Assembly (NCBI GenBank): GCA_018857735.1
Contig: JABMCL010003926.1
Span: 419,501-483,500, forward strand
Reading direction: 5' to 3'
DNA: 64,000 nucleotides
Source: Alviniconcha marisindica
Taxonomy: Eukaryota > Mollusca > Gastropoda > Provannidae
Shown here: positions 1 to 12,500 of the stretch, piece by piece
How positions within the stretch are numbered: position 1 is the first letter of the stretch
Layout of the letters: each line of letters starts with the position of its first letter
Notes under the pieces: generated by a model
What the model was told of the DNA's origin: nothing
Databases searched by the model: none
What the model saw: the letters and a program-made list of their open reading frames with translations, nothing else
Translations under genes and position numbers: made by a program

Positions 1-104
1 ATTCACCATGGTTGACTGGGCATTTAATTTTAAAACAAGTCTTCCTTTCCCCTCTCTCATTCTTGTACAGAACCAGGTAAATTGATATTTTTAAGTAGTC
101 ACAG

Positions 105-256
105 GTATGGTGGTGGATGCCAGATACAAGAAAAGCAGCATGTACAACTACAACTATACCAGTTCACATCCAGAACCTGGGCCCGCTTTTACTAGTTTCA
201 GCCATGCACCTAAAGTGCATGTCTACGACTCGTACGAGATTGGATTGGACTTGTAA
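105..256 (+). CDS. Possible terminal exon of an unidentified upstream gene
   Basis: A 3' splice site-like CACAG ends at 104. The frame that follows is open for 49 codons and ends with TAA at 254-256. The peptide is rich in Tyr, Ser and Pro and ends VYDSYEIGLDL, a composition that looks coded rather than random. The first two bases complete a codon from an earlier exon outside the window. I do not recognise the family. No AATAAA follows directly; an AT-rich stretch and an (AT)n run at 300-330 lie downstream. If real, this gene ends about 140 bp before the first recognised AspRS exon on the same strand, so the two would be packed head to tail. It could also be an alternative exon of another transcript, or chance. 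Confidence 0.4.
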
Positions 257-298
257 AGTTTCATTATAATATTTATACTCCAAAATGCTCTGTAAATT

Positions 299-329
<31 letters not shown>

Positions 330-397
330 TGATTATTCATTATTGTACTGTACTGTTTGACAGTTCTTGCTCGCATGTTATCTTTGCTTTCTCCTAG
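257..397. other. AT-rich spacer with (AT)n; possible 5' end of AspRS
   Basis: This stretch holds an (AT)n run at about 300-330 and ends in a strong pyrimidine-rich acceptor (CTTTCTCCTAG). An ATG at 375 is in frame with the first recognised AspRS exon and is open through the acceptor. Translation could therefore start here without splicing ([11 protein letters not shown]...), or the start codon may lie in an exon upstream of the window. The sequence alone does not decide. Confidence 0.4.
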
Positions 398-518
398 GCC
401 TGACGGACAGCCTCTGTCGAAGAAGGCGCTGAAGAAACAGCAGAAGGAAGCAGAGAAAGCAGCCAAGAAGGCGGCCCACAAGCAGCAGAATCAGCAGCAG
501 CAGCCGCAAGACAATGAA
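398..518 (+). CDS. DARS1: AspRS exon A: Lys/Gln-rich N-terminal extension
   Basis: Acceptor CTTTCTCCTAG, donor GAA|GTAGGA, phase 0 at the end. It encodes [20 protein letters not shown] followed by a Gln-rich tail. This amphipathic basic helix is the usual invertebrate AspRS N-terminal extension. The CAG/CAA-rich coding tail runs on into CAG-rich intron sequence, so the exact donor is slightly uncertain. Confidence 0.85.
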
Positions 519-3500
519 GTAGGACAGCAGCAACAGCAGCAGTTTACATGTAGTGATAGATCTGTGAGCGCTGTGGAGTGCGGGCAGTGTCATTTTTATA
601 GCAGCATTATTTTGTAGTGATAGATCTACGAGCACTGTGGAGTGTGGGCAGTGTCAGTTTTAAAGTAGCAGTACTTTGTTGGGGTAGATTTATGTCTGTG
701 AGTGCAATGGAGTGTGGGCAGTGTCATTTTTAAAGTAGCAGTACTTTGTAGTGATAGAGCTATCTATGAGTACTGTGGAGTGTGGGCAGTGTCATTTGTA
801 AAGTAGAAGAAGTACTTTCTAGGGGTGGATGAGTGCTGTAGAGTGTGTGTGGGCAGAGTGCAATTTTTGAAGTAGCAGTACTTTGTAGTGATAGATCTGT
901 GAGTACAGTGGAGTGTGGGCAGTGCGTAATTTTTAAAGTAGCAGTACTTTGTCAGGGTAGATTTATGTCTATGACTATGAGTACTGTGGAGTGTGGGCAG
1001 AGTGTAATTTTTAAGGTAGCAGTACTTTGTAGAGGTAGATTTATGTCTGTGAGTACTGTGGAGTGGGGGCAGTGGGATTTTGAAAGTAGCAATACTTCGT
1101 ACCTAGGGGTAGATTTATGCTGTGAGTACTGTGGAGTGTGGGCAGTGGGATTTTGAAAGTAGCAGTACTTCGTAGGGGTAGATTTATGTCTGTGAGTACT
1201 GTGGAGTGGGGGCAGTGGGATTTTGAAAGTAGCAGTACTTCATACCTAGGGGTAGATTTATGTCTGTGGAGTGTGGGCAGAGTGCAATTTTGAAAGTAGC
1301 AGTACTTTGTAGGGGTAGATTTGTGTCTGTGAGTACTGTGGAGTGTGGGCAGTGGGATTTTGAAAGTAGCAGTACTCTGCAGGGGTAGATTTATGTCTGT
1401 GAGTACTGTGGAGTGTGGGCAGTGGGATTTTGAAAGTAGCAGTACTTTACCTAGGGGTAGATTTATGTCTGTGAGTACTGTGGAGTGTGGGCAGTGGGAT
1501 TTTGAAAGTAGCAGTACTTTGTACCTAGGGGTAGATTTATGTCTGTGAGTACTGTGGAGTGTGGGCAGTGGGATTTTGAAAGTAGCAGTACTGTGTACCT
1601 AGGGGTAGATTTATGTCTGTGAGTACTGTGGAGTGTGGGCAGTGGGATTTTGAAAGTAGCAGTACTTTGTACCTAGGGGTAGATTTATGTCTGTGAGTAC
1701 TGTGGAGTGTGGGCAGTGGGATTTTGAAAGTAGCAGTACTTTGTACCTAGGGGTAGATTTATGTCTGTGAGTACTGTGGAGTGTGGGCAGTGGGATTTTG
1801 AAAGTAGCAGTACTTTGTAGGGGTAGATTTATGTCTGTGAGTACTGTGGAGTGTGGACAGTGGGATTTTGAAATTAGCAGTACTTTGTACCTAGGGGTAG
1901 ATTTATGTCTGTGAGTACTGTGGAGTGGGCAGAGTGCAATTTTTAAAGGATGTAATTTTGAAGGCTGGCTGTGAATTTGATTTTCACCATCCAAAGCCAG
2001 TGTGGTGTGTATGTGTTGGGGGCAGGGGGAGGGGGGGGCTTGTCATTTTATTCATCTTATGCCAGAATTTTATGTTCTGTCTTTTCATTCTAAAACGTAT
2101 TTTTATAATTCTAGAACAGTAGAAGTGTGTGAGTGTGTTATGTATAACTATAATGTATACTGAGTGTGTATGCGCTGAAGTTTGGATGAACTTTTCTGTC
2201 AAAGTGTCATCTTAGTTTGTGAATGTGCCTGATGGCGCTACTCATTAACGCAGTGAAAGTTCAGCGGAGGTTTGATTCTCGTCCCCAGAATGAGAAAGAA
2301 AATGATGTGGCAGAGGGTCGCTACGGCAACCTGCCTCTCAACCAGTCACAGGAAAAAGTTCAGCGCAAAATTTACAAGATCTGTGAGCTGACCCCTGACC
2401 TTGCTGACAAGAAGGTGTGGGTCAGAGCTCGTCTTCATACAAGTCGAGCAAAAGGTTAGTACCTTTTGATTATTCAATTATTGTTTGATGCTTTTCCACC
2501 CAGTTTCAGGAAATTTTTGGGGAAGATGCCTTCTTCCATTGTGTTCCAAGAAATGAATGAATGGAAAAGTAAAATCAACTTTTCTGTCAGTGCTCCTAAA
2601 AACAGCATTGACATAATGTGCTCTGCAGAGCCCATTGCCTGTACTGGGTAAAGTTCTGCGACAGTACTAGCAGTCTGACTCTGAAACGGAATGTAACACA
2701 TACTGAAAATACAACTTTGTACATAATGGGTACACGTGTGAGGGGTATTTTGCTGCATGGGCAAAATGTAACACATAGTGAAAATACAACTTTGTACAGA
2801 ATGGGTCTGTGAGTGGCATTTTGCTGCATGGGCAACAAACCTTGCTCTTGTAGTCTTGATGCAGTGATGGGGTTTGCTTGACCCTTGTACCGCTTGCACA
2901 GTTGGCTGGGCGGTAAAAATGAAGCGAACAAATAAAAATCCCCAGATCATAATACATTAATGCTAATAATAGTATTATTAGTAATACCAGCACGAAAACA
3001 CCTTCCCAATAAACGACATTAATAGTATTAATACCTGCACAGAAACACCTTCCCTAGAAATGCAGAATTAGGAACATCTCCTCAACCGGCTGAATGCAGA
3101 GTTTTCTTCCAGCTAAGATCTGCACTTGGATGGTATTAATTTGGTGCATCTCACCGTCTGGACGTTGGTCAAGAGAATACATGATGGGTCAGGAGAATAC
3201 ATCACCACTGGTGTGGGGAGCGTATCATTTCCTTGAACAGCCAAGCCCCTCCCTGTCTCTCTGTCTTGCCAGCTCACCTCGTGCGGTGATAATCCGCTCC
3301 TTCGTCTCCCGTCTGCTCATCTCTAGTCTTTTGGTCAGTGTGCCTTCTCCCGTCAACTTGATCAAGCACCGTTACTGTGGAGCAATCTGCTACACTCTCC
3401 GACTCTCTTCTTCCAGATCATCATACAATGCACCTGTAATGCATGTATTTGTAGTGTGTGTGGCTTGTGTGTGTGTGTGGCAGGCATGTGTATGTGTGTT

Positions 3501-6500
3501 GTGTGTGTGTGCACGTGTGCATGTGTGTGTGTGTGCACGCGTGCATCTGTGTGTGTGTGTGTGTGATGAAATGAGGGTATCCTTATAATTGTATATATCT
3601 TTGTAAGCGCTCTGGGCTCTTACAAGACGGGCCACCATAAATAATCTATTATTACATAAATCTGCTCTCAAGACTCACTTTGTCCCCTTAGAACACTGAA
3701 TAGATTGCTGTGTGGCTTACCTGCCACTGTGCATGTGTAGGTGCGTGTGTGTTGGAAGTGATGATAAAGACGCTGACTGAAGTATTGCAGTGTATTAGTG
3801 TATAGGGTTAGCAGGGTTTTTGTTGCTGTCTTTATCCTGTACACCTTTGCTAACCCTGTTGTTTTGCATTAAGTGCTTTGTGCTGCCATTAGGTGTAGGC
3901 GCTTCAGTGATACTTGCCTACATTACATTTCTGTGCGGGTTGTTTCAGGCAAGCAGTGTTTCTTCGTGTTGCGGCAACAGAAGTGGACTGTGCAGGCGCT
4001 GTCGGCTGTGGGGGACCGGGTCAGCAAGCAGATGGTCAAGTTCATCGCAGGGTCAGTAGCTCGGCTCTTTCCTCTTCTTCCTCCTCTGTATAATGTCCAG
4101 CCTCAGCGCTCTGATGACTGACACTTGCAGTGCATGCTGGGTTATTTTGGGTGTTTCCATGATCTATCCAAGCCTGACGGTGACACAGACTGCAGGATCT
4201 TCAGTGTGCATATAGATATTATATATCTTTTTACAGTGGTATTGGGTGTTTCAGTGAAGCTGGTTTGCACGAGTGAATGCCTCTTGTAATCTTTCATGCA
4301 AAAAGTCACAAGAGGTCGCAGCGTCACTCCCAGGCTGATTTCTGAGTAGGCATTGCTTCATGCTGTGGATAACAATGGAAGTTGAATGGAAGTTGAACCT
4401 AGAATTGTGAAGCAGTACAGATGCCTCCGCTGTTGCAGTTGCAAAAATTACCGGGGAAAGGGGATGGAGGGTGGAAAAAAAGTGTCTATGTGTCGTTTTT
4501 TGGCTGACCAGAAGATCGCGAGTTCATGGAAGAAATGCATCCTATAGCACGAGCAACAAATTATTGCTTGTTTCCAGACACATTCTGACTACGGGCCTCC
4601 AAAAATGCCTTTAAAGTTGGCAGTGTAAAATTCGCAAATTCACTGTCACCGCCTTCCATTATGAAGAAAGTACGCACCGGAAGTAAAAGCAGCCAAGGGA
4701 GTTAAGCGATGCCGGCAAAAGTCAAGGGAGTTGACAACCCCACCTGAACCGCCCAATAGGCTTAGAAGATGGAAACTTGGATAGGTCAGGACTCTCAGTA
4801 GATGGGATCTTAACTGAAGTGTACTTGGGTTGACTGACAGTTGGGTAAGGTGGGTTTGCATAACACTCAAGGATGAAAAACAGAAGCATGTTTTTTTTCA
4901 GGGTAACCAAAGAGTCCATCGTTGATGTGGAAGGCTTTGTGCGAACTGTGGGTCAGAAGATAGAGTCCTGCACGCAGCAAGACGTGGAGCTACACGCTGA
5001 GCAGGTATGCAGTGTGTAGAGGTGCAACAGGAGATGTGTAGGTCGGGTATGAAACCTGTGTAGATGCAACAGTAGATGCGTATGTCAGCAGATAGTCCTG
5101 CACTCAAAAAGATGTGGAGCTACACACCCAGCAGATATGAAACGTGTGGAGGTGCCACAGCAGATGTGTAGGTCAGCAGATAGAGTCCTGTACTCAGCAA
5201 GATGTGGAATGACATGCTGGGCAGGTATGAAACCTGTGGAGGTGCCACAGCAGATGTGTAGGTCAGCGGATAGAGTCCTGTACTCAGCAAGATGTGGAAT
5301 GACACGCTGGGCAGGTATGAAACCTGTGGAGGTGCCACAGCAGATGTGTAGGTCAGCGGATAGAGTCCTGTACTCAGCAAGATGTGGAATGACACGCTGG
5401 GCAGGTATGAAACCTGTGGAGGTGCCACAGCAGATGTGTAGGTCAGCAGATGAGCACTGCATGCAGCAAGGTGTGGAGCTACATTCTGAGCAGGTACGCA
5501 GTGTGTGGAGGCGCAGTGGCAAAGGTGTGGGTCAGTATCTCTGGACAAAAGGTGGATCTCCGTGCTCTGCAGGTGCACAGTGTGTAGAGGTGCATGGATA
5601 GATAGAGACTAATAAATACCCCTCTTCACCAATGTGAAACATGTACCCATCAACAAAACTACTGCTAGTTATGAAATAACCCCCTGATGTGAAAAACGTG
5701 TGTACCATTCTACAAAACTGTGCTGCTAAATACCCAAGCCAAATTTTCATGCATGTGTTTGTGTGTACGTGTATGTGTGTTTATGTCATTGTCTGTGTGT
5801 GTGTTGAGAAAGAGAATGGAAGTAGTTTTGATCTGATTACTTGCATTTTGAATGTAAGCAGCTTGCACTCAATGAGGAGAGGCACAGATCAATATTCGTG
5901 TTTTTTTTTAACTTTCAGGTGTTTGTGGTGAGTGCAGCAGCCCAACGGCTGCCCCTTCAGATTGACGACGCCAGCCGCCCGGAAACTGGGGGAGATGTAA
6001 GTGGTTAATGGCTGTTATAAAGCGAACCTGAAGCAGAGGGGCACCACAGACCCCGTTCAGAGAAATGGAATGAAAGATAGACGTGCAGCAGGTTTTCAAT
6101 CCATTTCTGATACTGTTTGTTGAAATTAACGTTTGAAAGTTGTGAAAGCGCAACTGTGAGTGCGGCCACTTTGTGTCCAGCCGTCTGTATCAGCGGACAG
6201 TGTCATGCTCAATGCCGGCATGGAAACACAACCATGAGTGCAGACATTTTTTGTCAAGCTGTCTGTATTGGTGGACAATGTCGTGAACAATGATGGCATG
6301 AAAACACAACCATGAGTGCGGCCATTTTGTGTTGAGCCAGACAGTGTCGTGAACAGTGCCAGGATGTATGGCAGAAGTATTGAACTGGGTGACAAGCCGA
6401 CATTTTGCTGTTTGTTCTTTGTTGGTAAAGGGTGAGCCAACATGTCTGTGCCCTGACAGGCTCCGGTTTAAAGCAGAAGACTACTTTTGTGTGAATATTG

Positions 6501-9500
6501 ATGGAACAAAACCTGCCACAAATACAAAACCTAACATGACCTGCCATGTTTTCTGTTTGTGCAGCTGTCTTCATCCATCTCAAGTCTCTAAGCTGTGTAA
6601 ATTAAACTTTGTATAATCTGAATGCTCGTGTGTGTGTGTGGGGGGGTGTGCCCATGTGTGTGCATGTGCGCTTAGAATAGTCTCTGTGGACAGTATTTTG
6701 CACTTTACAAATACTCTAATTATTATTTATTATTAACAACAAATGAAGCATGCAAATAGAAACAGTTGCACATTTTCTCTGTTTTTCAGTAAATTGATAT
6801 TGTAATTTTGCACTATAAAGTCATTGTATTACTTACAATGGTTTCAGGAACTTGCCACGGTGAGCCAAGACACAAGGCTGGAGAACCGTATCCTTGACCT
6901 CCGCACTGCCACATCACAAAGCATCTTCCGCCTGGAGGCTGGGGTGTGTCGTCTCTTCCGTGACTACCTCACACGCAACAGCTTTGTGGAGATACACACT
7001 CCCAAAATTATTCCTGGTGAGTGGCAGTGATAATGGTCCCTCACACGCAACAGCTTTGTGGAGATACACACTCCCAAAATTATTCCTGGTGAGTGGCAGT
7101 GATGATGGTCCCTCACACGCAACGGCTTTGTGGAGATACACTCTCCCAAAATTATTCCTGGTGAGTGGCAGTGATAATGGTCCCTCACACGCAACAGCTT
7201 TGTGGAGATACACACTCCCAAAATTATTCCTGGTGAGTGGCAGTGATTATGGTCCATCAGACCAGTGAAAGTTGACAATGTTCTACCAGCCTGTGATGCT
7301 AGTGCACTTGAGATTTTGCCACTTAAATTTATGAAAATCCAGTAGCCTAAAGGAATTATGATTAGCCTGAGATTTCCCCCCTTAAATTTATGAAAATCCA
7401 CTAGCCCAAAGGAATTATGACTAGCCTGAGATTTCCCCCTTAAATTTATGAAAATCCACTAGCCCAAAGGAATTATGACTAGCCTGAGATTTCCCCCCTT
7501 AAATTTATGAAAATCCACTAGCCCAAAGGAATTGTGACTAGCCTGAGATTTCCCCCCTTAAATTTATGAAAATCCACTAGCCCAAAGGAATTATGACTAG
7601 CCTGAGATTTCCCCCTTAAATTTATGAAAATCCACTAGCCCAAAGGAATTATGACTAGCCTGAGGGTGTTTTCTCTGAACACTCCTCTGGCTGGGGGTGT
7701 TTTCTCTGAGCACTCCGCTGGTTGGGGGTGTTTTCTCTGAGCACTCCTCAGGCTGGGGGTGTTTTCTCTGAGCACTCCTCTGGCTGGGGGTGTTTTCTCT
7801 GAGCACAAATAGACTCCCCAGCCAAAACTGGGCATGACCTTCACCCACACAGTGTAAGGGGTGAAGGAGTCTCAACACACGCATGCACTGAAGTGATGAT
7901 GACGTGATGCTTAATGTCCTCAGATGTCAGTTGACATATTAGGGACAAGTTGTGACCAATGCCAAAGCATGGTTCAGTATAGCTTTACGTCCACGGAAAC
8001 CAGAAGGCTCATGAGGATGGACAGCCGAGGACGGCCACCTCGACTCTCACACAGCTCCTGAACTATGACATGCACTGAAAGGTTACTGTAATCAGTTACA
8101 CTGTACAGAGTGGCATCGAGTCTAATAATCCATGGTAAGGGAAGTAACCCACGCTTGACTCCACAGAAAAAAAGGACACTAGAGTTGTCTTCAGTGCCTG
8201 ACAGTTGCCTGTGCCTGAACCTTTGGCTTTGAGCTACAGATGTAGGGGCCAGGAAATCACTGTCTGCACAGAATTTGACTCGGGAGAATTCTCGGGGCAC
8301 CCACAAAGCCTCGCACGTAAGGGTCATCTACCCATTTGGTGACCATGCTGGATTGTGCTTAACCTGGGTTTGCGAGAGCGAGTACTCCTGCTCGGCACCA
8401 CTGACTCTCCTCAACACGTCCATGTCCCTGTCATGTGTAGGAATCAAACCCTTGGCCACTGGACCAACCCTCAGTCCAGTACATTAGTGAGACAGCCACC
8501 AAGTCCTGTGTGTCCCTGTTTTGATTGGCTTTATTTGTGGTGTTCCTGCAAAGGAATTGAACCCTTGGCCGCTGGGCCAACACTCGGCCCAGTGCATTAG
8601 TGAAGCAGCCGCCAAGTCCTGTGTGTCCCTGTTTTGATTGGCTTTATTTGTGGTGTCCCTGCAAAGGAATTGAACCCTTGGCCGCTGGGCCAACACTCGG
8701 CCCAGTGCATTAGTGAAGCAGCCGCCAAGTCCTGTGTGTACCTGTTTTGATTGGCTTTATTTGTGGTGTTCCTGCGAAGGAATCAAACCCTTGCCCACTG
8801 GACCAACACTCATGTCTAGGAATCAAACCCTTGCCCACTGGACCAACACTCATGTCTAGGAATCAAACCCTTGGCCACTGGACCAACACTCATGTCTAGG
8901 AATCAAACCCTTGGCCACTGGACCAACACTCAGTCCAGTGCATTAGTGAAACAGCCACAAAGTCCTGTGCATCCCTGTTTTGATGGGCATTATAAACGTG
9001 ATCAACAACAACAACAACAACAACAAAAGAATTGAACCCTTGGCCATTGGGCCAACACTCGGCCCAGTGCATTAGTGAAGCAGCCTCCAAGTCCTGGGTG
9101 TCCCTGTTTTGACTGGCTTTATTTGTGGTGTTCCTGTTTTGACTGGCTTTATTTGTCGTGTTCCTGCAAAGGAATTGAACCCATGGCCACTGGACCAACA
9201 CTTGGCCCAGTGCATTAGTGAAGCAGCGACCAAGTGCTGTGTGTCCCTGTTTTGACTGGCTTTATTTGTCGTGTTGCTGCAGCTGCATCGGAGGGAGGGG
9301 CCAACGTGTTCACCGTGACCTACTTCAAGAGTAACGCCTACCTGGCTCAGTCTCCGCAGCTCTACAAACAGATGGCCATCTGCTCCGAGTTTGACCGCGT
9401 CTTTACTGTGGGGGCCGGTCAGTATCTTGTGTGTGGGGGGAGGGGAGGGGAGGGGGTGGATCTGTGTGTAGGGGGTGTGAATTTATAGGGTGGGTGGGTG

Positions 9501-12500
9501 AGGGGGTGGGGGTGGGGGGAGGATCTGTCTCTCTCTGTGAGTTTAAAAGGGAGGGGGTGGGGGGTTGAGAGAGTGTGTGTGGAGGGGAGGGAGTGGATCT
9601 GTAAGTAAGTAAGTAAACATGGTGCTTAACGTCCACAGAAACCATAAGGCTTATTAGGGACGGGTAAGGGTGGATCTGTGTGTGGCATGTGAATTTATGG
9701 GGGAAGGTGTGGGGTGTAAGAGAGAGAGAGAGTGAGTGTGTGTGTGGAGGGGAGGGGTGGATTGTGGTGGGTGTAGGGGAGGGTGAGTGGGGGGGGGGGG
9801 TGGGGGGGGAAGAGAGAGAGAGTGTGTGTGTGTGCGTGTATGGACTGGAGCAGGTGGCTATGTACATGTAGTGTGTAAATTTAAGGGGTGGTGGTGGTGA
9901 GAGAGAGAGTGAGATGATCATTCATGCGTACATATGTGTGTGTGTGCGTGTTGCGTGTATCTGCATGTGTGTAGTCTATTTACACATGTTTGTAAGGGTA
10001 TGATATGTGTTTGCCAGACCACATTTGCGTCCAGCACGTTTAAATGAATCGCTTGTACAGTGTTCCGAGCTGAGGACTCCAACACGCACCGTCACCTGAC
10101 AGAGTTTGTTGGCCTTGACCTTGAGATGGCCTTCAACTTTCACTACCATGAGGTCGTGGACCTTATAGGCGACATGTTTGTCCACATCTTCAAAGGGCTG
10201 CAGACAGAGTAAGTCAGACTCACACAGGCTCTGCTCATCACTTGTTCATGGGGGTGTGTAGACTGAATAAGAACAATGCCAACACTGTGTTCATGGGGGT
10301 GTGTAGACTGAATAAGAACAATGCCAACACTGTGTTCATGGAGGTGTGTAGACTGAATAAGAACAATGCCAACACTGTGTTCATGGAGGTGTGTAGACTG
10401 AATAAGAACAATGCCAACACTGTGTTCATGGAGGTGTGTAGACTGAATAAGAACAATGCCAACACTGTGTTCATGGGGGTGTGTAGACTGAATAAGAACA
10501 ATGCCAGCACTGTGTTCAACGTTTCTGGTTAGGAAACCTGTAACAACACCAACATTGTATCGCCTCGATATAACCGTACCGGTTGACTGGGCGTAAAACT
10601 CCAACTTACTTAGTTACACCAACATTGTGTTCAACGTTTCTGGTTAGGAAACCTCTAACAACACCAACATTGTGTTCAACGTTTGTAGTTAGGAAACCTC
10701 TAACAACACCCACATTGTGTTCAACGTTTGTAGTTAGGAAACCTCTAACAGCACCCATATTGTGTTCAACGTTTGGAGTTAGGAAACCTCTAACAACACC
10801 CACATTGTGTTCAACGTTTGGAGTTAGGAAACCTCTAACAACACCAACATTGTGTTCAACGTTTGGAGTTAGGAAACCTCTAACAACACCCACATTGTGT
10901 TCAACGTTTGTAGTTAGGAAACCTCTAACAACACCAACATTGTGTTCAACGTTTGTAGTTAGGAAACCTCTAACAACACCCACATTGTGTTCAATGTTTC
11001 TAGAAAGGAAACCTCTCTCAGTGAACCGTGACAGGAATGCTGGGCATCACAAATAAATTGTTAACACATTTTTAATATAATGTGATATGGTTTGCTGCAC
11101 CACTCTCACCCCCCCCCCCCCCCCCCCCCCCTCCCACCCAATCTGCCAGGTTTTCTCTGATCAACATACACAAAAATTCCATAGCTGCTGCTCACCCCCC
11201 CCCCCCCACCCCCCCCCATGCAAACACACACACATGCATGCACGCACATGCACACACACACAAACACAAATAAAAACCCAACCACATTCACACACTGTGA
11301 ACAGCCACTCAGAATTGCTGAGTTTTATCAGATGCAAGCTTTGACACAGCATTTCTAGCTGTTGACTGGTAGTTATGTGTGTTGGAAAAGCGTTTTTTCT
11401 GTTCTTTTTGGCTTAGAGTCTTTTTGTTTTTTTTTTTTTTTTTTTTACTGTATTCAGTACAATTTTACCAAATGTTTCAAGTAGAGCTGGATATGTGATA
11501 GCCTAAGTTTTTCTTTCTCGTTTTTCTTCTGGTTGAACAAATAAAGTGGATGGAAATGGGAATTGTGTTTTCAGACTGGATTCACAGAACATTTTGTTTT
11601 CTTTTGCTTTTAAAGCCTAACATCTACCGTGCCTGATGAGTTCTTGAACTGCATATTTTTGTTCACCAACTTGTATTTACTTCCTGTTCTCTGAATTGCC
11701 AGGTATGCTGAAGAAATTACCTTGGTTGACAAACAGTTTCCCGCTGAGCCCTTCAAGTTTCTGGAACCAAGGTGCGTACCTCTAAACTTTTGATTTTCGG
11801 AAACCAAATCTTCTGCCTTTGAACTTTCAGATGTTTGGAAGTAAGGTCTGTACCAGTAAACTTTCAGATGTTTGAAAGTAATATCTGTACCTGTAAACTT
11901 TCAGATGTTTGAAAGTAATGTTTGTACAGTAAACTTTCAGATGTTTGAAGTAATGTCTGGACCTGTAAACTTTCAGATGTTTGGAAGTAAGGTCTGTACC
12001 AGTAAACTTTAAGATGTTTGAAAGTAAGGTCTGTACCAGTAAACTTTCAGATATTTGAAAGCAATATCTGTACCAGTAAATTTTCATATGTTTGATGTGA
12101 GCCGGTTTGGCCTAGCGGTAAGGCGTTAGGCTGGTAAGCAGAAGGACCTCGATTCGATACCGCTTCGGCTCTTCTTTCTCTTCAAAAAGGTTGTGGTTTG
12201 TGGATACTGTCTTGTGACTTTGTCCATCACTTCCTACTGAAACATTAAAATGGCTCTCATCACTGCCCATCTTAATGCAGAAGTCACTCTGGTGGTGACG
12301 GTGTAGCAATAGGTATATAATCTCCCTCTCCCCCCCCACCTCCATACCCCCTTCTCCCCATCCCTAATAAGCCGTACGGTTTCTGTGGACGTTAAGCACC
12401 ATGTTTACTTACTCAGATGTTTGAAAGCAATGTCTGTACCAGTAAACTTTCAGATGTTTGAAAGTAATATCTGTACCAGTAAACTTTCAGATGTTTGAAA

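Noticed and set aside
71..76. Six-base microexon (AACCAG between TTGTACAG and GTAAAT)
   Set aside because: The signals fit, but six bases cannot be supported without RNA data.
357..617. AspRS exon A extended to the stop at 617
   Set aside because: After 518 the frame enters the intron array, while the GAA|GTAGGA donor joins in phase to exon B.
10229..11015. CRISPR-like regular repeats
   Set aside because: Units are directly tandem with no unique spacers, and the DNA is clearly animal with spliced genes.
12101..12175. Functional tRNA gene
   Set aside because: Pol III boxes are present, but stems do not pair well and the sequence continues into a SINE body found at several places.
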